A DNA stretch of 64,000 nucleotides from Acidobacteriota bacterium (GTDB taxonomy: Bacteria; Acidobacteriota; Terriglobia; 20CM-2-55-15). Positions 1-6,942 of this stretch are shown here, one piece after another; position 1 is the first letter of the stretch, and each line of letters starts with the position of its first letter. The DNA lies in assembly GCA_022821145.1 (NCBI GenBank), contig JAJEEE010000081.1, positions 62,001 to 126,000 on the forward strand. The letters are read 5' to 3'. The position numbers and the translations under genes were made by a program. The notes under the pieces are model-generated. The model was not told where the DNA came from and did not search any database. It saw only the letters and a program-made list of their open reading frames with translations.

Positions 1-1
1 G

Positions 2-451
2 CGGCTCGAGGCGCGGCTCCGGCCGCAGGGTTTGACCCCGGCGGGCGTCGGCGCTATCGACGCGGAGGCGTTTCGCGCGATCGGCGTGTCGCGCCCGAAG
101 GCGGCGTATCTCAGGGATCTCGCCGAGCACGTCGAGTCCGGCCGGCTTCGGCTGGATCGGATCGGGCGGCTGTCCGATGCGGCCGTCGTCGATTCGCTGA
201 CCGAGGTCAAGGGGATCGGCGTGTGGACCGCGCAGATGTTCCTGATCTTCTCGCTCGGACGTCTCGACGTGTTTCCCCACGCCGACCACGGCGTCCGGTC
301 GGCGATCCGGAGGCTCTACGGGCTGGACGGACTCCCAGGCAAGGCGGCATCCGACGAAATCGCCGCTCCGTGGCGCCCTTATGCCACCATCGCCACATGG
401 TACCTGTGGCGAAGCCATGAGCTCGAGCGATCGGCGTCGGGCGGCGTGTAG
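2..451 (+). CDS. DNA-3-methyladenine glycosylase, HhH-GPD family (3' part)
   Basis: This is the C-terminal part of a base-excision DNA glycosylase of the AlkA type, which removes alkylated bases. The reading frame is open to the window edge, so the true start lies to the left; the TTG at 32 is an internal codon. The helix-hairpin-helix signature VKGIGVWTA is visible, followed about 20 residues later by FPHADHGVRSA, whose Asp matches the catalytic Asp of the HhH-GPD superfamily. There is no Cys cluster at the C-terminus, which argues against an EndoIII/MutY-type Fe-S enzyme. The last 40 residues contain the Trp-rich helix (PWRPYATIATWYLW) usual in this family. Substrate range cannot be read from this fragment. 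Confidence 0.85.
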   Translation, partial: RLEARLRPQGLTPAGVGAIDAEAFRAIGVSRPKAAYLRDLAEHVESGRLRLDRIGRLSDAAVVDSLTEVKGIGVWTAQMFLIFSLGRLDVFPHADHGVRSAIRRLYGLDGLPGKAASDEIAAPWRPYATIATWYLWRSHELERSASGGV

Positions 452-549
452 AGCCCTGTGCGACTCGATTCCGAAACGCCGCGCCGGTCGAAAAAGGAAG
501 AGTTCCGCCGCCGGGCGGTCTAGAATCGCACACCAGCAAGGAGGCGACG

Positions 550-1698
550 ATGACTGAGACTGGATGGTTCGGCCCCGGGCAATTCCGCGCCGCGCTGGCC
601 GCCGCAGCGGCCGTGGCGCTGGCGGCGTGCGCCGGCGACGCACCGTCCGGTCCGGAGACCGACACGGACGCCGGGTCGTCCGAAACCTCGAGCGACTTCG
701 TCGACCGGCAGCTTCCGAACCCGACGGGCGAGGTGATCCTGAACTGGGCGCCGCTCCCGGACGGCCGGGAGTGGGGATCGACGGCCGGCATCGACGTCGG
801 TCCCGACGGTCACATCTGGGCCTACGACCGGTGCGGCGGAATCGCGCTCGCCGGCGGCTGCGACGAGAACCCCGAACGCGATCCGATATTCAAGTTCGAC
901 CGGGACACCGGCGAAGTGATGGCGAGCTTCGGGGCCGGCCTGTTCGTCCTGCCGCACGGTCTCCACGTGGACGCGGACGGCAACGTCTGGGTCACCGACT
1001 CGCAGGGCAACGCCGAGGGGACCAAGGGGCACCAGGTCATCAAGTTCAGCCCGGAGGGCGAGGTGCTGTTGACGTTGGGCACGGCCGGACAGCCGGGCAG
1101 CGGTCCGGGTCAGCTCAGCGAGCCGTGCGACGTGATCACGGCGCCGAACGGGGACATCTTCGTCGCGGACGGCCACAGCGGCCAGAACGCGAATCCGCCC
1201 GACGGCGCCACCGGGCGCATCCTGAAGTTCGACAGCGAAGGCAACTTCATCGCGTCCTGGGGCGAGATCGGCTTTCGGCCGGGCCAGTTCCGGACGCCCC
1301 ACGCCCTGGAGATGGACTCCGAGGGCCGCCTCTACGTCGCCGATCGTGGCAATCACCGCATTCAGATCTTCAGCCAGGACGGCGAGCTGTTGGACACCTA
1401 CGTGCAGCACGGACGCGTCAGCGGGCTCTTCATCACCGGCGACGACACGCTGTACGCGATCGATTCGGAATCCGACGTCGGACGGCATCCGGGATGGCGG
1501 ACCGGAGTGCGCATCGGTCCGGCGGGCGAGGACCGACTGACGGGGTTCGTGCCGCCCCACGCCGACGACAACCGCGCGTTGCAGGGCGTGGCCGGCGAAG
1601 GCGTGGCGGTCGACGCGGACGGCAACGTCTACGCCGCGGAGGGGCCCGGATCGCGGCAAGCCGCCGGCGGCGGCATCACGAAATACATGGCGCGGTAA
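550..1698 (+). CDS. NHL-repeat beta-propeller lipoprotein
   Basis: The 382-residue protein begins with a lipoprotein signal peptide; the lipobox ALAACAGD puts the lipidated Cys near residue 27, so it should be anchored in a membrane facing the periplasm. The rest is a series of NHL repeats (for example DGNVWVTDSQGN, NGDIFVADGHSGQ, EGRLYVADRGNHRIQIF), the pattern of a six-bladed propeller as in peptidyl-alpha-hydroxyglycine lyase-like proteins. A strong AAGGAGG at 538-544 fixes the ATG. NHL propellers bind ligands or act as lyases, and neither can be chosen here. It stands alone on its strand and ends just before the accessory island. Confidence 0.85.
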   Translation: MTETGWFGPGQFRAALAAAAAVALAACAGDAPSGPETDTDAGSSETSSDFVDRQLPNPTGEVILNWAPLPDGREWGSTAGIDVGPDGHIWAYDRCGGIALAGGCDENPERDPIFKFDRDTGEVMASFGAGLFVLPHGLHVDADGNVWVTDSQGNAEGTKGHQVIKFSPEGEVLLTLGTAGQPGSGPGQLSEPCDVITAPNGDIFVADGHSGQNANPPDGATGRILKFDSEGNFIASWGEIGFRPGQFRTPHALEMDSEGRLYVADRGNHRIQIFSQDGELLDTYVQHGRVSGLFITGDDTLYAIDSESDVGRHPGWRTGVRIGPAGEDRLTGFVPPHADDNRALQGVAGEGVAVDADGNVYAAEGPGSRQAAGGGITKYMAR

Positions 1699-1775
1699 CA
1701 GCGTGGCCGAGAAGACGTTCGTCATTCATTGGCATCTCGTTCATATGGTTCCCTTTTTTGTCCCCCGGTTGAGTC

Positions 1776-1800
1776 TGTCCCATGTTCTTGTAATGGGACA
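1776..1800. repeat. Perfect 8-bp inverted repeat at the left edge of the island
   Basis: TGTCCCAT at 1776-1783 is repeated in inverted form as ATGGGACA at 1793-1800, with a 9-base loop. There is no run of T after either arm, so it is not a standard intrinsic terminator. It lies between the lipoprotein gene and the first island gene, where base composition changes, and could be an operator, an RNA hairpin or a trace of integration. Confidence 0.45.
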
Positions 1801-1843
1801 CGCGGAGCACACGCGGACATAACGATAGGAGCGGAAAGAAACA

Positions 1844-1873
1844 ATGAACCAACGTCGGAAGAACCCCAGGTGA
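1844..1873 (+). CDS. Possible 9-codon leader peptide, coupled to the next gene
   Basis: An ATG at 1844 follows a good purine-rich ribosome site (AGGAGCGGAAAG, about 1828-1838). It opens a 9-residue frame, MNQRRKNPR, ending in TGA at 1871-1873. That stop overlaps the GTG at 1870-1872, which is the best start for the large island protein (GTGA overlap). The large gene's own GTG has only a weak site, so the leader could deliver ribosomes to it by termination-reinitiation. Such a short frame may also be chance. Confidence 0.35.
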   Translation: MNQRRKNPR

Positions 1874-3405
1874 GTGAAGCACAGGGATACTCTGCACTGG
1901 GCGGATATACCTGGCTTGACATCGACCGACCTGCGGACTATGAAGAGCTAGTCAACATACTGGGTGGCGAATATGAACCCACAAAGATAGCGGTCGAATT
2001 ACAGAACAATATTTCCAGTGAGGTTAGCGCTATTCTCGTCGAGCACGACTACATCGACAAGGATTACAGGAGTACGTTTTACAACTTCTATGCCAAGATG
2101 GGGCGGCCGTATCGTCAGGACTGTGTCAGGTTACACTTCTTCGACAAGGATGTGAGCTTTACCGAATCGCCTTTGGATCTAAAGGGCCCCGATTTATGGC
2201 TTGAACAGCATTACTTTGGATACATCGTCCTGAGACCGACGATCGCAGCTACGCTGGGTCGTTCCCTTCTGTCGCCGCGAATCAGGATTGGCGCACGAGG
2301 CAATGCGATCCAATCCCGCCACAAGGTCCACCTACTCGGATACACGCTGTCGGTTTGGGGATTCCCATCGATGGCGCAGCATGCGGACATCGCAGTGTGT
2401 GCGCATGTGTCGTGCTGGGCGATTCTCCGGCACTACAGCGAACAATATGTGCAGCATCGTGAGCTGCTCGTGCATGACATCACGCGGCTTGCGACGCCGC
2501 TCGATCCGGGCGGACTGACGCCGTCCCTAGGCCTGAACCTGTATGAGGCGGAACGCATCTTCCAGGCGGCGGGCTGCTACCCACTGATGATCGTTAGGGA
2601 ATGGGACGAGGACTCCGAAGAATGGGTTGATGATGACAACTTTTTTGCGCAGATGTTGAGTTACCTTGATTCGGGTTTTCCGTTGTTCGTGTCGTTGCGG
2701 AGCGAGGCAATGAACAATGAAGGACATGCGATAGTCCTAGCGGGCTATTCGTGGCGCCACGGATCGCCCGGATCAAGAGAGGGTTGCTCTCATGTGTGGT
2801 CGTTGGTGGATGGTCTTCTCGCTGTCGACGACAATATGCTGCCCTACAGTTCTGTGAGTATCGGAAATCACACGAATTCGACGGTAGATATAGAGAACTA
2901 CTCGGCGAGAGACTTCGATGCGTTTATCGTTCCGTTACCCGACAAGATTTTCTATCCCGCGCAAGCAGTAGAGTCGTTTTCCCTCCGTACCATGTATCCA
3001 ATTTACAAGGAGGTGCTAGACTTGCCGGAAGAAGACAAATTGCTGCGACGATACTTCGTGACAACTGTGTCAGCGCTCAGGCGTTTCGCGCGAAATAACT
3101 TATCGCAATTCGGTACTGAGTTGGCAAATCTGTATATGCACTTGAAGACCACACAGTTCGTCTGGTTGGTCGAGTATGCTTCCGAGGAACAGTGGAGCGA
3201 TGGACACATTGCGGCACGAGTCGTGCTGGATGCCAGTGCGAGCCGCAAAGACGTACAACCCATGTGGCTGTGCCACAATCACGAGTTCGCATTCATCTTC
3301 GATCGCTCTTCGGAAGTACCGACAGGGCGCGAAATTGGGCTCGGACGGCCTGCAAATACGCCGTTGAGCCGTATGGAGACGAATCTGCGACCGGTGAGAC
3401 CGTGA
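1870..3405 (+). CDS. Papain-fold-like cysteine peptidase candidate of the Ubl island
   Basis: This 511-residue protein (GTG start at 1870) has no name I can give. The frame stays open upstream to 1729, but that part lies against the preceding gene and has no ribosome site. Residues 165-325 carry a papain or C39-like order: Gln170, then VCAHVSCWAI with Cys177 and Cys182, GHAIVLAGY with His286, and AVDDN with Asp320/321 and Asn322. The SCWA string resembles the papain nucleophile site. No signal peptide or membrane segment is seen. Residues 1-160 and 330-511 match nothing known to me. Base composition is clearly lower in GC than the flanking core genes. Next to a Ubl operon it could be a deconjugating peptidase or an effector; this is inferred from motif order and context only. 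Confidence 0.6.
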   Translation: MSEAQGYSALGGYTWLDIDRPADYEELVNILGGEYEPTKIAVELQNNISSEVSAILVEHDYIDKDYRSTFYNFYAKMGRPYRQDCVRLHFFDKDVSFTESPLDLKGPDLWLEQHYFGYIVLRPTIAATLGRSLLSPRIRIGARGNAIQSRHKVHLLGYTLSVWGFPSMAQHADIAVCAHVSCWAILRHYSEQYVQHRELLVHDITRLATPLDPGGLTPSLGLNLYEAERIFQAAGCYPLMIVREWDEDSEEWVDDDNFFAQMLSYLDSGFPLFVSLRSEAMNNEGHAIVLAGYSWRHGSPGSREGCSHVWSLVDGLLAVDDNMLPYSSVSIGNHTNSTVDIENYSARDFDAFIVPLPDKIFYPAQAVESFSLRTMYPIYKEVLDLPEEDKLLRRYFVTTVSALRRFARNNLSQFGTELANLYMHLKTTQFVWLVEYASEEQWSDGHIAARVVLDASASRKDVQPMWLCHNHEFAFIFDRSSEVPTGREIGLGRPANTPLSRMETNLRPVRP

Positions 3406-3457
3406 CCGGACGACCGATGATCGGCGTCTTGGTGTGTGCTTGACCAAGGAGCTACGC

Positions 3458-3679
3458 ATGAACAGGAGGCTGATTGACTATCTCGACAAAAAGGGCGCGA
3501 AAGCGCTCAACGAAGATCTTCTGAGAGCGTACGCAACAGCGATGAAGGAGCGGACGATCCCCGACACTGAGAGGCAGGTCAGGAAGAACGACGAGCGTGC
3601 CGCAGTGTTGCGGCTTTCGCCAAGCTCATCCTCAAGGCGTCAACGAGCCGTTAGGCGAGAGAAAAGGAGACAGGGGTGA
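3458..3679 (+). CDS. Small basic protein of unknown function
   Basis: The 73-residue frame starts at the ATG at 3458, with AAGGAG at 3446-3451 in front, so translation is likely. Residues 1-35 look like an amphipathic helix pair (RRLIDYLDKKGAKALNEDLL). The C-terminal 25 residues are a Ser run followed by a strongly basic tail (SSSSRRQRAVRREKRRQG), which suggests nucleic-acid binding or disorder. It follows the papain-like gene by 52 bases on the same strand, probably co-transcribed. No cysteines, no transmembrane segment, no family recognised. It could be an accessory subunit, an antitoxin-like partner or a decayed gene end. Confidence 0.55.
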   Translation: MNRRLIDYLDKKGAKALNEDLLRAYATAMKERTIPDTERQVRKNDERAAVLRLSPSSSSRRQRAVRREKRRQG

Positions 3680-3724
3680 GGCGCGAACCGCGTTGGAAGG
3701 CGTCCTATGCCCCGAGTCCCCGAG

Positions 3725-4093
3725 CTAGTGGGGGTCACCCTGACGTTTGAAACGATCATAGGCTGCCCTGATGATGGTCTCCAACGCATCGGCACCTCCA
3801 CGATCGAGGTTGGGATCCTCGCGGAGCAGCTTGGACACCATCGCGATCGGCTCTCTGGCTCGCTTCGGCGCAGATATGAAGTCGACGGGATTGAGCCCTG
3901 ACCAAGCCGAAAGGGCTGTGAGGCTAGCGGCGTCGGGCTGGCGACCGTTGGACATCCGGGACAGCGTTGTTTGTGAGACGCCCGTCTGCTCGCTAACCGC
4001 TTTCCAAGTCGTGTCCCGCACCTTCACTGTTGCACTGAGAGCAGCATAGAACGACGGGAAATCGAACCTTGTGCGTCGATTCACGGCGGTCAC
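3725..4093 (-). CDS. XRE-family helix-turn-helix regulator of the Ubl operon
   Basis: The 122-residue protein has an XRE/Cro-type DNA-binding domain at about residues 28-66: TWKAVSEQTGVSQTTLSRMSNGRQPDAASLTALSAWSGL has the two-helix pattern and the conserved NG turn. The remainder is a short helical tail, with no peptidase or sensor domain. The apparent start is GTG at 4093; the GTG a few codons in is an alternative. It is divergent from the ubiquitin-like operon and convergent with the small basic gene. Two similar dyads surround the operon's promoter, so a repressor role on that promoter is the simplest reading (inference). Confidence 0.8.
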   Translation of the reverse strand: MTAVNRRTRFDFPSFYAALSATVKVRDTTWKAVSEQTGVSQTTLSRMSNGRQPDAASLTALSAWSGLNPVDFISAPKRAREPIAMVSKLLREDPNLDRGGADALETIIRAAYDRFKRQGDPH

Positions 4094-4503
4094 TCCGATG
4101 GGTGATGGCGGAACGTCAAGTCGGAAAGGGCCAGCGACAGCCGTGGTGCAAGATGATGCACGGTCGGTGCGGCACTCCTCCCGAACTCCGAAACAGATGG
4201 ATCTTGCACCCAGGCCGAGATCAGCTGTGCATCAGCGGCCGGCGGCGCGACTCGGTGCCAAGTCCGATCCGACGATAACGGATCGTGTAGGGGCGGCCTC
4301 GGCACCATGCTCGGATCGAAGGGGTGCCCGCTGTGCATTCGAAACGGCCTGTGTGGCAGGTCCTGCCGCTTACGCGAGAGGGCAACTGGGCGTCCTGCCG
4401 TGTCGCACGGTCGGATCACGAAACGACTGCTTAGAATTCGCCGGCATGCCGGGTGCCGTGCTTTGATTGTCCGCAACGTCGGCACCTCCCAGGATCGTCG
4501 ACT
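4094..4503. other. Intergenic region with no gene seen
   Basis: This stretch between the divergent XRE gene and the Ubl promoter contains only short out-of-frame openings without ribosome sites. No tRNA or clear structured RNA was recognised. It is long for a simple divergent promoter region, so a small RNA or a decayed gene is possible but not shown. Confidence 0.5.
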
Positions 4504-4569
4504 ATTGTTGCGAAAAAATAGCAATTGACATGCTGATGCGCAACCCCTATATTGTTGCCTATTAGCAAT
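4504..4569. promoter_or_regulatory. Two similar operator-like dyads around the Ubl promoter
   Basis: Site 1 (4504-4525) reads ATTGTTGC, 7 bases, TAGCAAT; site 2 (4551-4569) reads ATTGTTGC, 4 bases, TAGCAAT. Each is an imperfect dyad. Site 1 ends on the first base of the -35 box and site 2 begins inside the -10 box. A possible half-site (GCGCAAC) lies between them at 4538-4544. The repeated arms and their position suggest binding sites of the divergent XRE protein, which would block RNA polymerase. Confidence 0.65.
4525..4553 (+). promoter_or_regulatory. Near-consensus sigma-70 promoter of the Ubl operon
   Basis: TTGACA at 4525-4530 is followed after exactly 17 bases by TATATT at 4548-4553. 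The start codon of the Ubl gene is 40 bases further on, with AAGGAG at 4579-4584. A perfect -35 box with an optimal spacer predicts a strong promoter that would need repression, in line with the flanking dyads. Confidence 0.8.
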
Positions 4570-4592
4570 CTCATATCCAAGGAGCAAATCCG

Positions 4593-4913
4593 ATGACGAT
4601 GAACAACTCGGGAATCGAGCCGGGCCAAAAGAGCCCGCGAGCCGAAGACGTGAAGGCCGCAGAAGATCGTGGCGCAGAGTTCAAGAAAGTCACGATCGAG
4701 ATCAACGGCCACAAGGTCGAGATGCTGGAAGGACCGGCGTCAGGCCTGGAGATCAAGGAAGAAGCAATCAAGCAGGGTGTCGGCATCACGGCGAAGTTCG
4801 TTCTGCAGCAGGAGATGCCGAACGGCACCGGAAAGGTGATCGGCGACGATGACAAGGTCCTCATTCGCGAGCACCTGAGCTTCACGGCGATCGAGCCCGA
4901 CGACAACAGCTAA
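4593..4913 (+). CDS. Ubiquitin-like (beta-grasp) protein, single domain
   Basis: The 106-residue protein has a disordered, charged N-terminus (1-29) and one beta-grasp-like domain (about 31-101): VTIEINGHKVEML as the first hairpin, GLEIKEEAIKQG as the helix, and KVLIREHLSFTAIE as the last strands. This resembles one unit of the bacterial multi-ubiquitin family, and the following E2-like and JAB-E1 genes support the call. It has no cysteine. It ends EPDDNS with no Gly-Gly, so it is not a ready substrate for canonical activation at a diglycine tail. AAGGAG at 4579-4584 selects the ATG at 4593. Its TAA overlaps the next ATG (TAATG). Assignment is by pattern and context; a structure prediction would test it. 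Confidence 0.72.
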   Translation: MTMNNSGIEPGQKSPRAEDVKAAEDRGAEFKKVTIEINGHKVEMLEGPASGLEIKEEAIKQGVGITAKFVLQQEMPNGTGKVIGDDDKVLIREHLSFTAIEPDDNS

Positions 4914-5314
4914 TGAAGGGTACCGGCACGAGGACAGCGGTCAGTGAGGCCATCGAGGAGTTGAAGCGGGCCTTTCCCGGATCGGAGGTCACGGTCATCG
5001 AGGATGGACAGGGAGGGGCTCACGTGGTGGTCGAGACCGTGCACGTTGGTGATCGCTACGAGCCGGCGTATACGTGGCTGGCGGGCCACATTACCGCTCA
5101 GTATCCCTACGCGGACATCTATCCGGTGTTCATGGACGCGGCCGTGCAGCGTCGGGATGGAAAGGCGTTCGAGGCGCCAATCACGAAGGGGCATGACTTT
5201 CGCGGGCGTCCGGCAATCCAGATCTCCCGACGGAACAACCGGATACGGAATTCAGGGCAGTCCGCCGTCGCAAAGTTCCTGAAGATCATCGACTTCCTGG
5301 AAAAGGTCGAATGA
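4913..5314 (+). CDS. E2/UBC-like protein without any cysteine
   Basis: The 133-residue protein has the order expected for a minimal E2 fold: an N-terminal helix (SEAIEELKRAF, 11-21), four strands (about 25-75) ending in a YP-containing turn (QYPYADIYPVFM, 63-74), a loop with GRPAIQISRR (98-107), and a C-terminal helix (118-131). Canonical E2 enzymes carry the catalytic Cys after the YP-strand segment; here the whole protein has none, and Ser105 or Arg-rich residues occupy that region. There is no ribosome site of its own; TAATG coupling to the Ubl gene is likely, and its stop overlaps the next start (ATGA). It may be a non-catalytic adaptor, use an oxygen nucleophile, or be a different small protein. 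The family call rests largely on operon context. Confidence 0.58.
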   Translation: MKGTGTRTAVSEAIEELKRAFPGSEVTVIEDGQGGAHVVVETVHVGDRYEPAYTWLAGHITAQYPYADIYPVFMDAAVQRRDGKAFEAPITKGHDFRGRPAIQISRRNNRIRNSGQSAVAKFLKIIDFLEKVE

Positions 5315-6681
5315 CGAGCCAACAGACGTGCGAGATTATCATCACGCACGAGGATCACAACCGGGTGATGACGCATCTATTTCCGGGTGATCATGACGAA
5401 TACGGTGCGGTTCTCCGTGCGGGGATCGTGTCCTGCGACACCAGACTTCGTCTCTTGGTCAATGCCGTGGAGCGGGCGCGGGTTGGCACGGACTACATCC
5501 CGGGAAAATACGGCTACCGCGCGTTGGATCCCTCGTTCATCCACCGGCAAATCGTGCGATGCCGCAACGAACGAATGGCCTATCTGGCTGTGCACAACCA
5601 TAGTTCCGACACTTCCGTTCGCTTTAGCAGGGTTGACCTTGACTCGCACAAGAGGGGATATCCGGCGTTGCTCGACATCGGCAAAGGCATACCGGTCGGC
5701 GCACTGGTCTTCGGGCGTCGCGCGGTGGCGGCGGACGTCTGGATGCCGGATGGCACGCGACGGGTGCTCGGGTCGTACCGGGTGGTCGGTCAGACGATCA
5801 GGAGGCTGTATGCCAATCCGCAGCGAGCTGCCATGGCGGGCACCCGTTTCGACAGGCAGGTACGCATGCTCGGTCATGCGGGGCAGGCCGTGCTGGGCGC
5901 GAGTAAGGTGGCGGTCGTGGGGCTGGGTGGAGTCGGATCCCTGGTCGCTGAATATCTCGCACGTCTCGGCGTCGGTCACCTCGTGCTAGTTGATCCGGAT
6001 GAGATTGAGGACACCAACCTGTCCCGCGTCGTCGGCGCTACGCTGCTGGATGTCGAGACCAAACAGTTCAAGACGCAAATCGCCGTCCGGCATCTGGGAG
6101 AGGCCAGACCAGATATTCGGCTGGAAGCAATTCGGGGCGATGTTGCGAGTGAGTCGGTCGCTATGAAACTGAGGGACTGCGATTTCATCTTCCTAGCCGC
6201 GGACTCGATGAGGAGCCGGCTGGTGGTGAACGCGCTGACTCACCAATACCTGATTCCTACCGTGCAGATGGGTGCGAAGATTAGACCGGGAGTGAGCGGC
6301 TCGATCGAGGATGCTATGTGCGCCGTACGGAAGTTGAGGCCGGGAACGGGATGCCTCTGGTGCAACGGATTAATCGACGGAACGCAACTGGCAATCGAGG
6401 CGAAGACAGATGAGGAACGAAAGGCCCAGGACTACGGGGTTCGGGAACCGAACCCCAGTGTGATCACGCTGAATGCCGTGGCTGCAGGTCACGCGGCGAA
6501 CGACTTTCTGTTCGACTTTCTGGACCTGCGGCCCACGAGCGGCGACGCGGTGTATCAGCACCATCACTTTTTGCGGAGCACCTCACAGAACGTGGTTCCA
6601 CGCAAGGATCCGAACTGCCGGGAGTGCGGGAAGAGGCTGGGAATGGGCGACGCGATGGGTTTGCCGACAGTAATGGGATGA
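5311..6681 (+). CDS. JAB metalloprotease-E1 (ThiF-like) fusion of the Ubl system
   Basis: The 456-residue fusion has two enzymes. Residues 1-165 are a JAB/JAMM peptidase: Glu30 and the zinc site His95, His97, Ser106, Asp109 (HNH, 8 residues, SRVD; most JAMM motifs have 7). Residues 175-456 are an E1/ThiF adenylating domain: GLGGVGS at 204-210, VDPDEIEDTNLSR (227-239), Asp298, and zinc pairs CLWC (348-351) and CREC (436-439). No Cys lies between 351 and 436, where ThiF and E1 enzymes have the thioester-forming residue; other cysteines are 7, 42, 84, 290 and 337. JAB domains trim or remove Ubls, and E1 domains adenylate their C-terminus, so one chain could mature, activate and recycle the Ubl. 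It is the last gene of the operon. Confidence 0.9.
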   Translation: MTSQQTCEIIITHEDHNRVMTHLFPGDHDEYGAVLRAGIVSCDTRLRLLVNAVERARVGTDYIPGKYGYRALDPSFIHRQIVRCRNERMAYLAVHNHSSDTSVRFSRVDLDSHKRGYPALLDIGKGIPVGALVFGRRAVAADVWMPDGTRRVLGSYRVVGQTIRRLYANPQRAAMAGTRFDRQVRMLGHAGQAVLGASKVAVVGLGGVGSLVAEYLARLGVGHLVLVDPDEIEDTNLSRVVGATLLDVETKQFKTQIAVRHLGEARPDIRLEAIRGDVASESVAMKLRDCDFIFLAADSMRSRLVVNALTHQYLIPTVQMGAKIRPGVSGSIEDAMCAVRKLRPGTGCLWCNGLIDGTQLAIEAKTDEERKAQDYGVREPNPSVITLNAVAAGHAANDFLFDFLDLRPTSGDAVYQHHHFLRSTSQNVVPRKDPNCRECGKRLGMGDAMGLPTVMG

Positions 6682-6893
6682 ATGATTCTCCGGGGGGATG
6701 GCGGCCCTTCTTACTAGGTCCCCGAGATGTGATGTTTCATCCGAAAGGCGACTTGGCGCCGGTTAGGGAACGCGGAGCGACGCGCGAAAACGCGGGAAGG
6801 AACTCGAATGTGAGCGACGGATAGACCAACGTCAGCTTGGTTCGCGATCTTTTCGTGGTACGAGTCCCTGCCGGAGGTAGTGGCAAAAATTTT

Positions 6894-6920
6894 GACGGCG
6901 GCATGCAGCATGCCGCCGTC
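6894..6920 (-). terminator. Intrinsic terminator of katG
   Basis: A perfect 12-bp stem (GACGGCGGCATG, 6894-6905, pairing with 6909-6920) has a 3-base loop. Read on the minus strand it is followed by AAAATTTTT, the U-tract of a rho-independent terminator, 23 bases past the katG stop. It may also slow readthrough from the Ubl operon on the plus strand, where the T-tract is poor. Confidence 0.85.
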
Positions 6921-6942
6921 TTCTGAGTCCAGCTTCGGACGA

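Noticed and set aside
4593-6681. Type II CBASS (Cap2/Cap3)
   Set aside because: There is no CD-NTase or effector gene, the E1 is fused to JAB rather than E2, and a dedicated Ubl gene is present.
4593-6681. ThiS/ThiF or MoaD/MoeB sulfur-carrier pathway
   Set aside because: The Ubl lacks the Gly-Gly that those pathways need, and no thiamin or molybdopterin genes are adjacent.
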